A stretch of DNA of 64,000 nt from Mimachlamys varia (GCA_947623455.1 OX392532.1:50595058-50659057), one strand, 5' to 3'. Shown: positions 1 through 12,165, counted from the first letter of the stretch. The notes: generated by a model not told the origin, from the sequence alone. Made by a program: numbers and translations.

Positions 1-1023
1 AGAGTTGATCACAAATGGGTCTTAAAGACAAAGGTACCAAATATAACTGTATGTTTCATAAATAAAGTATTTTATAAGAGGTTTTAAAAATTTAATTCAT
101 AGCTCGTTTGAATAGTTCTCGCTTTAAAAGCCGTCCAACTTGAACTTGATAGCTTTAGATCAGCTATATACTTATAATCAAACCAACTAGGCCTACTGAT
201 TGTTGAACTTTTAACTTACCTTGGCTTAGACTGAAATTAGTTACATGAATTTGTAGATAAACTGCATATTCAATATGTGTGCGCATTTCATAACCAGATA
301 TTTTCGTTTAAACTAAATCGCGAACGTTTGAGGTTGGGTGAATTCACAGGGGCCTGGTGATCTATTACAGAATCTATATTTGGTTTATTTGGTTCCTACA
401 GACATGATTTCGCTGTAATATAACACGTTTTAGACGTTTTCGAGGAACACGTCTTGATGAAAAAATAAAAGAATAAACAGATGCGTTGGGGTGGGGATTA
501 TTGTCAGGATATCTATTCTGAACACATCATGTTACATTCATATACAGCTTCGGTAATTGTTTCGCATGTCCCTGTGGGAAAATTCCTCGTATTTTGGTCC
601 GGGGTCAAGCGTCATTATCAAAATAAATGAACACAAACTACATCGTTTTTGTATAAGTTTTGTGAAAAGGATGCTGCAATGTAACACTTCGTGCTTAATA
701 TTCTTCCCTGTTATATAAGTAGAGAAACGGTGATTGACAAAGAAAAGATGGAGCGGTTTTGTCAGTGCTCGATATATATCATCAGTGCTTATAATTGAGG
801 CTAATTACCCCCCCCCCCCCAACAAAAATAAAGCAAAAGTCAATTGAACTTTTATTGGATATATGACCCTGAATTACAGGTATCTATATACAAATGCCAC
901 CGAAGTATCCTTTTGAAAGAATATTGATTGAAATATATCATCTATATGACCTAGCTTGCATTTTCAATATACTGTACATGATGTTCATTTCAAAGATACA
1001 ATTTACTTCTCATTATGTTGAAA
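1..1023. other. Non-coding stretch
   Basis: AT-rich sequence with stop codons in all frames and no recognisable gene. A 13-base C run lies at 808-820. Short matches to the CACAGGG-type fold-back termini seen elsewhere occur near 346 and 569. Confidence 0.5.
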
Positions 1024-1160
1024 CACAGTTGCTTGAGTTTCTGTCAGTAAATAATAAATATATATGTGTGAAATGAGCCTCCCATTACATTCTGTAATGG
1101 GCCGCGGCTCCATATATATAAACATTTTTTTATATACTGACAGAAACTCAAGCAACTGTG
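1024..1160. repeat. Perfect 26-bp inverted repeat with nested hairpin
   Basis: The arm at 1024-1049 (containing GTTGCTTGAGTTTCTGTC) is the exact reverse complement of 1135-1160. The 85-bp loop holds a second hairpin at about 1081-1101 (CCCATTACA...TGTAATGGG). This is probably a small fold-back element or the remnant of one. No target duplication is evident. Confidence 0.75.
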
Positions 1161-1185
1161 GTTGAACACTGACTAAGTACCTTAA

Positions 1186-1542
1186 AGGCCCAATATACGT
1201 AACTTCAGGAAATTTTTAGTGTTTCCGAAAACAAATCCAGTTGATAACAATGCAAAAATAAGCCATAAACGAAGTAAACCTGAGCAGTAACTAACAAGAA
1301 AAATCCAAAGAATTGAAAATAATTCAGGTGCGGCCCACTTCAACAACAAGCCGAAGTAAGAAGTCAAAATAGACGCGTGTTTACAAATACCGAGTTTCAA
1401 CTGCTGCTGCACCGGTAACCGCGTAAGAATTCATCTTGAATATTGCTAACATAAGTTAATCCTAACTAAATCTATAATTAGAATAAGTTATTAGGCTTGA
1501 TTTTCGCTTTAAATTTTGCCGAAAGTTACGTATACTGGGCCT
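1186..1542 (-). mobile_element. TTAA-flanked MITE, copy 1
   Basis: A 357-bp element with terminal inverted repeats starting AGGCCCAATATACGTAAC, flanked on both sides by TTAA (1182-1185 and 1543-1546). A second copy in the opposite orientation lies at 9521-9903 and shares the interior (for example GCGGTAACCGG and GTTTCAACTGCTGCTG). TTAA flanks are typical of piggyBac-type target sites, but the AGG terminus is not a piggyBac end I recognise. No transposase is present, so this is non-autonomous. Open frames inside it are not genes. Confidence 0.85.
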
Positions 1543-1850
1543 TTAAACTTGTCGTATATAAAAATACTTATATCTGTACTTAGAAACAAACATCTGTTTG
1601 TTCAATTATTGTGTATTCGCTACTACTACAAACACAATACATGTACACACAGCCGTATCAGCAATGATTCGGCTAAAATATCTTGCTGGTCCTTATTAGA
1701 TCATTTTATTTTAAATGTAGATTGTGTAACTAATATTTTGTACCGTGACAATATTATCAATTTTGTGAATGTATATGTAACACAAAGTCAATGATACCTA
1801 CAAAATGTAGTGCAAAGCCAAAAAGATATACATAGATATAGATGTATATA

Positions 1851-2347
1851 CAGTTACGTGCCAAAAGTCTTTCAATTTTTTTTATTTTGCTATATTCTTT
1901 GTATTTCCACCTTTTTTCAATGAATTTTCCTGACTTCGTTTATGGGTAGATTTTGACAATTTATTGTCATTTGCTACATAAATATACTAGGTTTCCTCTC
2001 ATAATATTTATTTAATTTTCCGTTGTATATTTATGGAGCTATACAGAATTATCTACACTGCTAATTTCCGTGTGACGCCATTCTCTATATAACGTTACCA
2101 AAATGACGTCAAAATGGCGTCCCGAAAACTGAATGTTGTAAAATAAATTATGATTTCTCTAGTTATACATAACGGAAAACAGTGAAAATATTATGAGATG
2201 AAACAGGAAACAATTCTCTATAAGTACACAAAATTTCATTAAAAATGATCCATAAACAAAGTCAGGAAAATTCATTGAAAAAAGTTGGAAATACAAAGAA
2301 TATGTAGCAAAATAAAAAAATATTGAAAGACTTTTGGCACGTCACTG
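1851..2347. mobile_element. Long-TIR hairpin MITE, TA-flanked (Tc1/mariner-like)
   Basis: A 497-bp element bounded by CAGTTACGTGCCAAAAGTCT on the left and the complement of CAGTGACGTGCCAAAAGTCT on the right, with TA on both sides. The inverted repeats extend well over 110 bp with little mismatch and continue, degraded, towards the centre, so the RNA or single strand would fold into one long hairpin. A CAGT end with TA flanks fits a non-autonomous Tc1/mariner derivative. No coding sequence. Confidence 0.85.
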
Positions 2348-3402
2348 TATATTACAACCATTCCGCCAATGAAAAGAACACGATATGCATGTATATATGT
2401 ATATTGTGTAAGTATAAGGTGTTCAGTTGTTCAATTTATAACACGACCGTGACGCAATAGGGTGGCCATGTTCGGTGAACCATGTCGGCCAAAGTCTAAA
2501 TGTCTTTCAGTAAGTAGTTGTATTGTGGCTGATGCCAAATATAATTTCTATACCTGCAGACACTTAAAGTCTCAAGGTCAGGAGATTGAACTTAATAACT
2601 TAATAACAGCACCATAATATATACTTATTTATTTTACAACAATTATAAAACACGTTATCCAACTTATATTAATCACTCTTGTTGGCCCGGATGTTAGCGC
2701 TTGATGGGTCTTATTGTGGGAGTAAACCGGAGTACCCGGGGAAAACCCACGTGGTTGGGTAGGTGACCCCATACCTGTTCACATATCAGCAATACGGTGT
2801 ACAATGATCGGTAGAAATTGTTCCGAAAACGGAACTTATTTAGTTCAATTTCTTCTTGGCTTGGACATTGATAAAGTAAGGGTCGATATCACAGTAAGTT
2901 TGGTGATCAAGCAACTGATTTTCTTTAGTTGCAAATAGAGATGAACTGATATATATATATAGATACTATAGATTATAAATACATTCAAACATTTTCCCAT
3001 CACTGTGATATACCAAACCTCACGTCTACACCAGCGACAATTAATTAATGACTTATGAATTAAGACGTGTGTGTCCCATTATTATTATGGTATGGGAACT
3101 CTGATACTAAAATAAATCATTTGTCATTGTCTTTGGCAAGCCCAGGTGTTGCGCCCTGTCAAAATTCCGTCTACGTCGCTGGCAGTGACACGGCATAAGT
3201 CCAACCTTGTAAACTTACTATAGCCAGCCTTGAGTTTTCTGACGTCATCAAATGAAAGAATCAGCCCATATCTATTTCCCATTGACTAAAATGATCAGAG
3301 ACGTGTCAGGAAACCTGACACCCGCAGTGATTGTATAGCGTAATTAGTGTAAGGCCAAGCAAATAACAAATTTGTTTTAACGTTACTTTTTCATAATGCA
3401 TG
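2348..3402. other. Non-coding spacer with a dispersed-repeat fragment
   Basis: No gene seen. About 2683-2772 (…GGAGTAAACCGGAGTACCCG… then AACCCACGTGGTTGGG) resembles a dispersed repeat fragment; similar CCGGAGTACCCG wording occurs in the SINE at 8515-8733. The rest is AT-rich and unremarkable. Confidence 0.4.
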
Positions 3403-3543
3403 TGTACGGAAGCCGGTTAGTGCCACATGAAGTAAACTTTTTATCTCGTAATTACGACTTAGTAATCTCGTAATTACGACTTATTTATCTCGTTATTACG
3501 ACTAAGTTAATTACTTCATGTATCAATAACCGGCTTCCGTACA
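3403..3543. mobile_element. Short MITE with internal TCTCGTAATTACGAC repeats
   Basis: The inverted termini run TGTACGGAAGCCGGTTA...ATGAAGTAA and its near-complement, about 33 bp each. The interior holds three tandem copies of about 22 bp of the motif TCTCGTAATTACGACTTA. No open frame and no clear target duplication. Confidence 0.75.
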
Positions 3544-3945
3544 GGTGAGCCATTTTACAGTGCGGTTGCGCATACTTCACGTATCACTTGGTTACCAGTA
3601 TGATATTATATATGTTATGCATTCTCTGTGCACTAAAGTTGGTTTATTTGAGAAATAAATTAATCTTTAATCTTTGCAAAAAGATGTTACTATAGGAATG
3701 CTCTTCTGTAAGAATGTCATTCATGAGAACGTTACTGCAGCTGTTATTTGCTATTTTGAGTAAAAGAGCAAATAATTTAATCTTGTTTGAAACAAGCTTT
3801 TTCATTGGTTTAAAAAATTATGTTATCAGCCCATAACGTAAAAATTGACGACGTCGTTTATAACGTCGTTTTTGATTGGCTGATGCAGCAGCGTATTAAA
3901 GAGTCCATCGATACAGTGAATTATCGCAGGGTATAGATTAAATTA

Positions 3946-4105
3946 TAAGGATTAACTTGAATTTATTTTTTATGTTATGGGATTATAACACAAAAAACCG
4001 GAGTGTACTCTCATCATAAACCGCTTCGCGGTTTATTTAGAGTACACTCCGGTTTTATGTGTTATACCCCCATAACATCAAAAATAGATTCAAGTTAATC
4101 CTTAA
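3946..4105. mobile_element. Near-perfect 160-bp palindrome (fold-back element)
   Basis: The arms (AAGGATTAACTTGAAT... and its complement) meet at a perfect 17-nt palindrome AAACCGCTTCGCGGTTT near 4017-4037. Within the arms ACCGGAGTGTACTCT pairs with AGAGTACACTCCGGT. It would form a strong cruciform or RNA hairpin. Mismatches are few, which suggests recent origin or maintenance. Confidence 0.8.
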
Positions 4106-5290
4106 TTCTTATACGATTATTTGCCCACACGCTCTGAATGTATTTCATCCAAATCACCAATATCTAATATATTGTTCGGCATTTTAATACAATCTAATCA
4201 GTATGATTGCTACATTCTATTTCTTTTCTTACAGCTAACACCAAACATTATTATCTTACAATTGTTTTGCCAGTATAACACTATATCTGCGACACTTGTA
4301 TTGTTAAATATACAAGTTTGATATAATTAAAAGCATGAGCATTATCAAATCGCAATAAGTATTATGATGGCGTCCAAATTTCTGGTAATATATTTTGTTT
4401 ACTCTCGTGTCTAAATATGTCAACAAAAAATCTAAATCAATTTACCGTATTATGGTTAACAACTAATTTCTATCCATTGGTTGTTTCTGTAAACAAGATT
4501 TGCCCTTCATTTTATTAGGTAAACGGCGTATTTACGTCCGCTTCCTAGCAAATATTAAAGTCATAATTGAGACGACGTTAAATACCTACCAAAACGGAAG
4601 CAACTCTTATTTACGATAATACTTTCCTCTGTTGTTTGTTTACACCATTTGGGACTTTTGAAATTTTGTTTACGTGTTATATATTTCTTCAACAATGTAC
4701 GATATTTTACCGTTGATTGATTTGTATATTATATAAGTATAATTGTTGACGGAAAACGAAGGTCTTTGGGAGTAAACAGTTTTTGGTTGTTTTTTTTTAA
4801 ATATCCAATGGTGTTAGACAAGGGTCTCCAATGTCGGTCATACCGTTTTAATGAAATTTGCAAAGACAAATTGCACTGTAAGTGTGGGGGGAAAAGGTCA
4901 TAACTCCCTAACATTTTAGGGTCGAAATCTGAAATAAAAATGCCGATGCACAACTACATGCCATACTGATCATTCATGTAAAGTGTCATTGAAATATGGC
5001 AGTAAGTTAAGGAGTAGATCTCCAGGCAAGTTACTACGGACGACAAACAGACAGACTTACATGTACATATTGTCGTGGTCGCCTTCTAGCTTCGCGCTAA
5101 TTGGATATGATTACCACGTATAATGGGATATTAATTTTTTTGAATTCAGTTACATTCAATTTATTAAAGTGCCATCTATACAAGGTACAATTATACAAGT
5201 ATATGTTCATATGTAAGTAGCCTGCATATCGTCCTTATTTATATTCCGTCTTCAATGGGAATTTTTACACGCTCTCATTCTTATTATTAT
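4106..5290. other. Non-coding spacer
   Basis: AT-rich sequence without a gene I can support. The short open frames here have no recognisable domain or start context. Confidence 0.45.
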
Positions 5291-5452
5291 ACAAGTACAC
5301 CATGGTCCAGAATATTTGACCCTCGGTACTGGTAATCGACCGATGTTCTATAGCACGAGGCCTTGGCCGAGTGTAATAGCAACATCGGTCGATTACCAGT
5401 ACCGATGGTCAAATATTCTGGACTATTGCACAGATAACCATGGTGTACTTGT
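5291..5452. mobile_element. 162-bp fold-back element
   Basis: ACAAGTACACCATGG at the left pairs with CCATGGTGTACTTGT at the right. The inner arms around CGGTACTGGTAATCGACCG pair with CGGTCGATTACCAGTACCG. The right arm carries a 15-20 bp insertion relative to the left. Non-coding; an open frame on the minus strand is only a consequence of the palindrome. Confidence 0.8.
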
Positions 5453-6600
5453 TTTATTGCATAATCACTAAAACACACTTTGAATCACTGAAATTGTTTA
5501 TTTTATTAAAATGTTTTTGAATAATAAAAGATCAATTTTATAATGTATCACGTGAAATCTGGTATGTAAAAAAAAACAAAAAGGTAAATATTCCATTATC
5601 TGAGTAATAACCACAAAAATATCAATCCGTATCTCCAAATCTTAACTTTCCTGTAGAAGTTGCCATGCCTGTTGTCTGGTAGCATTGACATATGATTGAC
5701 TTTGACGCTTGAAATGGTACGAAACGTCACACGGTGTTCAATAGTTCGCACGTGACCGTGCAATAGTCATTTTAGCCGTGCAATAGTTCATTTCACTAGT
5801 AAATGGTTCAAAATATAGCTTAAGCGTATAGTTAAAAAAAATCAAACGCATTATGTAATAATGAAAAATATATTAATCTAAATGGTGTATAATTATATAT
5901 CACTATAAATATTAAGCAAATCAAAACATTAAAGAGAAAACAACTCGATTGTTGGACATAAACATGTTTTACAAGTTGCATCATATCTGATTATTCAATG
6001 ACATGCTTGTTTTCTCTTGACCCATTAGACCCATTGCTTTATGTTTTATTTCAGCCAATCGGATTGGTTGTTATATATCAGATAAGGTGTGGTCGTCAAA
6101 TTAGCAATGTAACTACAAAATGTACAATTTAATTAGCAACGATTTTTTTTTCAAAGTATCGTAAATATGTAAAAGGATATTGATTTTTGTTGTAGTTGTT
6201 GACAAAATTGTTAAGATCAAAATCTACAAAGAAAGGATACAGTTCCTTCCATACATATTCAGATGATTAATATACTCATCGATCGTTCATTTTCTCTTTC
6301 GTCTTTGACAAAAACGTGCTCTTTGAACAAACCTTCTATGCTCACCGGGTTCAATAATACACGCCGCAGATTTTACATAGATAAAGAAACCTCCAGGGTA
6401 GAGGCTAAAACCTTTCACGGAGGGTGAAAGATCCGGAATGTCTTTTCATAGCTTAAGCCATGTCTGTTAGGCTGGCGATGTAGCATGCTGAGAGACATTA
6501 CTTATTTCTATGTGGTCTTGAAACAGAATATTGAACCCACCTTTCTCTGGCATCAATTCATGATACCACAATCTCGGTACAAATTAGCAGACGTATATAT
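5453..6600. other. Non-coding spacer
   Basis: No gene seen. A small patch near 5735-5795 repeats CCGTGCAATAGTYATTT twice and may belong with the adjacent fold-back element. The rest is AT-rich unique-looking sequence. Confidence 0.4.
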
Positions 6601-6977
6601 CATATATCCGGGTTTTTATCAACATCGTCACGTGTCTCAATCACACTGGCGCATGTCTATGTCATCATTGTCGCGTGTCTCTATCACCCGTATCTACATA
6701 CGGGTCCTGTTCAACATTGTCACGTGTCCACACCAGACTGTCACGCGTCTTTATCATCATTGTTTCTAAAATCGGCAGTATCCGGGAATTGTTGTCACGT
6801 GTATAGATTACATTGTCACGTGTCTACACCATAGTTGTCACTAGTCTCAATCAACATTATCAGGGGCTCATATTATATCTATCAAGTTAATATCTAATTT
6901 CGAGTGCCTATCACATTGTCACGTGTCTGTCACATTGTCACGTGACAAATATTTTGCATGTGTTTATATAACTTTTG

Positions 6978-7199
6978 TCGGTGTCTACATGACCATAGTC
7001 ACGTGTCTACATGACCATAGTCACGTGTCTATATAACCATAGTCACGTGTCTACATGACCATAGTCACGTGTCTATATAACCATAGTCACGTGTCTACAT
7101 GACCAGAGTCACGTGTCTACATGACCAGAGTCACGTGTCTACATGACCATAGCCACGTGTCTATATAACCATAGTCACGTGTCTACATGACCATAGTCA
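6978..7199. repeat. 22-bp minisatellite carrying a CACGTG E-box per unit
   Basis: About ten tandem units of 22 bp with core CATAGTCACGTGTCTA; units vary between CTACATGACC and CTATATAACC. Nearly every unit keeps the palindromic CACGTG, and a degenerate zone of GTCACGTGTC motifs extends upstream to about 6600. CACGTG is the classic bHLH (Myc/Max, USF, CLOCK-type) site. Whether the array is regulatory is unknown, since no gene lies near. Confidence 0.85.
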
Positions 7200-7203
7200 C
7201 GCC

Positions 7204-8110
7204 TCAGTATATATCTTCATGTTTTATGATTTTAACGTTCTTGCCAATTTGATTCTAACCACAGTTGTGCGTCATAGAAAAAAAATGACCAGTCGTAGCG
7301 CTATGCTATCGTGTTCGACTTCAGTACGCGACATTTCAGTGAGACAGCACTATAAGCTCCTGTTGTCCTACTAAACACACACGACGCCATCACGTGATCA
7401 TGGCTGTCACAAGGGCGTAAAAATATACCCAAACAAACAAATAAACAAGTGATTGTCTCGTGTCTTATCTCTTACTGATTATCACGTTGACACATCATTG
7501 TCACGTGATCAAACAATATTACGACATATCGGTATGACCTAGTGTTTTGTATTACAGTATTTAAATAACCCCGTGTTGTCTTTTAATCTCGTCTAAACCA
7601 TGACTTCACAAAAGATGGTATCACAGACTTGGCGAATGCTAGTCTGAAAGGTGACAACATGGCCACCCGGATCAATCACATCCACTGAAGGGTATATTCA
7701 CTACTGTACAAAATCTACAAAGTAACGTTATGCACAACGTTCTGGCATGATAAATCACCTTCTATCAAAGAGAGTTGCAACCCATATAATTCTATATTTA
7801 CATTCTGTGTTGCCTTTGCCTTTATATCCTTATTAAAACAAATTGTTGTATATCACACAGTATACTACAATTTGCACTCCGCATCACATGACGTTATTTC
7901 TGACTCCATGTTGGACTTTGTTAAATCAAAGCTTTGCACTTCGTCTCAGATAACATGTATAATGGCTTTGAATCAATAGCTCAGATTATATTGATTTAAA
8001 TCAGGCTCTTCCAGTAAAGAAACATACAACGAAAAAGGGAGAGCTTTTACCAACTATATCACCAAAGATATAGATACAGGCATATTTTAGAATTATCGGT
8101 AAGGTAAATA
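7204..8110. other. Non-coding spacer
   Basis: No gene seen. Scattered CACGTGATCA motifs near 7391 and 7502 continue the E-box richness of the neighbouring minisatellite. Confidence 0.4.
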
Positions 8111-8259
8111 TAAGCATTGAACTGTTACCATATGTAGTATACAGTCGATATGAATACAATTCGGGTGACAGATAAATATTCATTTATATTCTATTTATAT
8201 GTCACCTAAATTGTATTCATATCGACTGTATACTACATCTGGTAACAGTTCAATGCTTA
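8111..8259. mobile_element. 149-bp fold-back element with 60-bp arms
   Basis: Arm 8111-8170 (TAAGCATTGAACTGTTACCA... onward) pairs with 8200-8259 with only a few mismatches, around an AT-rich loop of about 29 bp. It has the same style as the other palindromic elements in the window but an unrelated sequence. Non-coding. Confidence 0.8.
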
Positions 8260-8514
8260 AATACATCCAGTTATTGAACCAACAATTTATCTTAATTCAT
8301 TTATTATAAAATTCACACATCGTGAACAATCCATACCTCCAAACACATGACGAAAATGTTAGAAAGAGTCAGATTTACAACATAGACCTACATGTATCCA
8401 TAATTACATTGTTAGGAAGTTTTTATCTTTAATCAAATTTAATAACATTATTTTTATAACTATTATTGTCTTTGCCAAGATCACAAATAATCTCATAAAG
8501 TTAAAGATTGGTTA

Positions 8515-8733
8515 GGTTTGGTTTATTTTGTTTAACGTCCTATTAACAGCCAGGGTCATTTAAGAACGTGCCAGGTTTTTGAGGTGGAGGAAAGCCGGAG
8601 TACCCGAAGAAAAATCACCGACCTACGGTCAGTACCTGGCAACTGCCCCATGTGAGATTCGAACTCGCTACCCAGAGGTGGAGGCTAGTGGATGAATGTC
8701 AGGACACCTTAACCGCTCGGCCCCCGCGGCCCC
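8515..8733 (-). mobile_element. tRNA-derived SINE, minus strand
   Basis: Read on the minus strand, the head has a box-A-like GGCCGAGCGGTTAAGG and, about 60 bp on, a box-B-like GAGTTCGAATC, as in serine/leucine-type tRNA heads. A conserved body follows (TACTGACCGTAGGTCGGTG, CTCCGGCTTTCCTCC), with an A-rich TTAAACAAAATAAACC tail. A second copy lies at 24785-24999 and a head fragment at 15725-15819. It is a SINE rather than a functional tRNA because the anticodon arm cannot be folded. Confidence 0.8.
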
Positions 8734-9516
8734 TCCACAAACGTAAAGATGACATAACACACACATATGCTGCACCTCTTAAATTTAGTAATTGATACAG
8801 TATGCCGAAAAATGACTTAAACTGCACCAGACAGCTGTTTCGTCCTCCTGGGACTCTTCAGTGGTGCTAGGGGCCAAAAGGTAGGATCCAAAATTTCTAA
8901 ACGAATGTAGAAGCAGAAGGGTCAGGTGCGTAAACCCCCTTTTAATTTATGAATTTAGAAGTAAAATTAAACTAGTTCTGTATTATTTCAAATCGTGTAC
9001 TACGAAAATGTGTATATTAAGGTATTGTTGGAATGATTCGAAGACGTGTAAACCAACCGGATAAAATGATAAAGGGACGTTCGAACTCCTTGAAATGTAC
9101 TTTTGTGTGTCCTGTATCCCATTCTGTGACGGTAGGTCTAACCATTACATTGGATGCTTGCATGCCTGCATATAAAAGATATCGATCACGAAAAACCAAT
9201 CAGCTGTTAATCGATTCGATTGATTTCCCCGTTCCGCCGCTTTGGGTTCCGCGATCAGGTTCAACATTTGCCATAGACTTGCAATTTAAAACACATAGGC
9301 CCTATTGCGTTCTAAACCTAAGTCATTTTTTATATTCGTCATATCATTTTCATTTTATGTTGCTATTTAGGTTTTAAACCTCTCAGACACACCCGGATAT
9401 TTGAATTGAAATGCATTCCTTATTCCTGCGTCAGGCGCATATAATATTCGAAGTGCTGTAAGCTGGTTTACGCTACGAATTTTTGTTTTTGTTTCTATTA
9501 AAGTCGAGTGCTCAAT
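8734..9516. other. Spacer with overlapping open frames of doubtful status
   Basis: An open frame on each strand spans about 9017-9377. Neither shows a domain, splice support or family resemblance I recognise, and each is the shadow of the other. I see no supported gene. Confidence 0.35.
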
Positions 9517-9520
9517 TTAA

Positions 9521-9903
9521 AGGCCCAGTATACGTAACTTTCGGTAAAACGAGAAGTGAAAACAAGCCTAATAACTTATTTTATGTATAGATTTAGTTAA
9601 GATTAACTGTTATCAGCAATATTCAAGATGAATTCTTACGCGGTAACCGGTACAGCAGCAGTTGAAACTCGGTATTTGTAATCACGCGTCCATTTTGATC
9701 TGTCTTCTAACTTCGGCTTGTTGTTGAAGTGGGCCACACCTGAATTGTTTTCTCTTCTTTGGATTTTTCTGTCAAGAGTTTCTAGTTAGTTACCGCTCAG
9801 GTTTACTTTGTTTTAGGATACTTTTGCATAGTTTTCAACTGGAATTTTTTTCAGAATTTTTCAGAATCACGAAAAATTTCCTGACGTTACGTATATTGGG
9901 CCT
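9521..9903 (+). mobile_element. TTAA-flanked MITE, copy 2
   Basis: A 383-bp element with ends AGGCCCAGTATACGTAAC and its complement, flanked by TTAA at 9517-9520 and 9904-9907. It is inverted relative to the copy at 1186-1542 and about 26 bp longer. Two copies with the same flanking tetranucleotide define the family and its exact ends. Confidence 0.87.
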
Positions 9904-9907
9904 TTAA

Positions 9908-11280
9908 ATAGAAACAAAAATATATTTCTAAAACTGGCCACCGTATCAAACATTGTCATGTACAAAAATAGTTAATTACGTTGACAGTTAACCTTTCACT
10001 AATCTCCTTAATTAACTTATAACTTTGAAATTACAACTTAAAACAGTTATCGAACGGTTGACTGAATTTTTAAACTAATAATAAGTTCAATTTTGAAAAT
10101 TCCATTTTACATTTTATTAGATTTTCCCCTATATATACAATGTAGCTTGAACATCTGGACATTCCGTAAAGTCTTCCGAAGTCTTGTTAGATTTAAATAT
10201 CTGATTGACTGTTTAGAATACCTCAATCTCAATTTAGGTCTTTTGTTGATTTTTTTTTCAAAGATGCGTGTATATTGACTAAAATAATAACTGAGAACAA
10301 ATACCGTGTATAGAGAATAAAAAGGCTTGTGTGCTTGATAAAGGTGATGGGATAAGTTTAACATATTTCTGATTCGTTAAGCTAACAAATATTTTATTTA
10401 AAATGGCCCTTGGCTACAGCGGCTCGTTGACACGGATATGAAATTGCTAATTGATATAATTAACGAGAGAAATGTACACCGGGTGTTTGTGTACTAATTA
10501 GCCAATCGATCGACTTTTAGTAAAAATATTTTAACATACCAAGGACAATAGAAGATAAATGTTGCTATTTTATTTATTGGAACAATATGGGAACAGAACA
10601 AAAGATTGTATTGTACAATGTATCGAATATACAATGACGATGTATATATACACTGTAAGAAGTAATGCGTGTGTATTACAGACTGCCATTGTATAGCGAG
10701 AGTGTATGGAGTGGGCTGTTTGTTTATGGTTAAGCTTTTGAAAATTACTGAAGCATCGCGCTATTCGGGCTGGTGCCGGGTGGGTTTTCTCACTAGCTAG
10801 TCTTAAATACGTACATATATACATTATATATATATATACAAGCTCCATGTGTGTAGACGGGATTGCGCCGGGTACATTTATATCCACCCCCAATCTACAC
10901 ACTAACGGTATCTATGTGTACGGGTGTTGTAAACATACATCAGTTCTCTGGGTAGGAGTGTGAAATGGAATGTTTATACCAGTAAATCTAAGATAAGGTG
11001 AGTGACTTTTACTTGTTGTAAATCACGTGTTTGACTCTTTGTAGATTAGATAAGAATTGTTTAAAACACCTGTAGGTAATTAAATTTTAACATGACCGAG
11101 AGTAGAAAACATCCACATGTATATAGTATTTATATGTGTGTATATGTCACGTGTATTGCTAAGTATATGTGTACAATGCACTAGGTTCCCTTTTTGTAGA
11201 AGGGTAAACAATACATATTTACTTACTATGGTTACCGGTAAACAATATCTGTCGACATCTATCATTTATTAAAAGGGTAG
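9908..11280. other. Non-coding spacer
   Basis: AT-rich sequence with short open frames of low complexity and no recognisable gene. A (TA)n-like tract lies near 10815-10838. Confidence 0.45.
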
Positions 11281-11291
11281 AAGGGAGAGGG

Positions 11292-11320
11292 AGTGTGTGT
11301 GTGTGTGTGGGGGGGGGGGG
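11292..11320. repeat. (GT)n followed by a G13 run
   Basis: A simple-sequence tract: about eight GT units and then thirteen G. It lies just before a purine-rich minisatellite. Confidence 0.85.
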
Positions 11321-11483
11321 CATTGAAATATAAAGAAGACGATTGGTATTTGTTTTTCTTTTTTGGGATACAGAGGTATATGATTTAATAAAAAATAGTG
11401 TGTCGTGAGGCCCGTTGTGTAGATGTTCTGAATATGGGGAGGTCGTTTGGGTCGAGCACACGAACATCCAGTCAGAGGGCGGA

Positions 11484-12165
11484 GGTTGATGGTACAGGGT
11501 AGATACAGACTGAGGGATGGGGTTGAGGTTACAATGTAGATACAGACTGAGGGATGGGGTTGAGGTTATAATATAGATACAGACTGAGGGATGGGGTTGA
11601 GGTTACAAGGTAGATACAGACTGAGTGAGAGGGGGTTGATGGTACAAGGTAGATACAGACTGAGGGAGGGGGTTGAGGTTACAAGGTAGATACAGACTGA
11701 GTGAGAGGGGGTTGATGGTACAAGGTAGATACAGACTGAGGGAGGGGGTTGATGGTACAAGGTAGATACAGACTGAGGGAGGGGGTTGATGATACAAGGT
11801 AGATACAGACTGATGGAGGGGGTTGATGGTACAAGGTAGATACAGACTGAGGGAGGGGGTTGATGGTACAAGGTAGATACAGACTGAGGGAGGGGGTTGA
11901 TGGTACAAGATAGATACAGACTGAGGGAGGGGGTTGATGGTACAAGGTAGATACAGACTGAGGGAGGGGGTTGATGGTACAAGGTAGATACAGACTGAGG
12001 GAGGAGGTTGAGGGTACAAGGTAGATACAGACTGAGGGAGGGGGTTGATGGTACAAGGTAGATATAGACTGAGGGAGGGGGTTGGTGGTACAATGTAGAT
12101 ACAGACTGAGGGAGGAGGTTGATGGTACAAGGTAGATACAGACTGAGGGAGGGGGTTGATCGTTT
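11484..12165. repeat. 37-bp minisatellite (about 18 copies)
   Basis: Tandem units of 37 bp with core GGTACAAGGTAGATACAGAC followed by TGAGGGAGGGGG. The G-rich strand is plus. Some units lack a few bases or carry GTGAGAGGGGG. Because 37 is not a multiple of 3 and the minus strand of the unit lacks stops, long open frames run through it on the minus strand in all phases. Their protein is a 37-residue-periodic artefact (…PSVCIYLVPS…), so no gene is called. Confidence 0.93.

Noticed and set aside
1182..1412. 76-codon minus-strand frame
   Set aside because: It lies wholly inside a TTAA-flanked MITE and has no transposase-like content.
9017..9377. Open frames on both strands, 60 and 114 codons
   Set aside because: No domain, no similarity I can recall, no splice context. 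Overlapping antisense frames in moderate-GC sequence occur by chance.
11566..12130. Three overlapping minus-strand frames of 125-175 codons, Pro/Ser/Leu rich
   Set aside because: The 37-bp minisatellite is open in all three phases, so the frames follow from unit composition and not from selection for coding.
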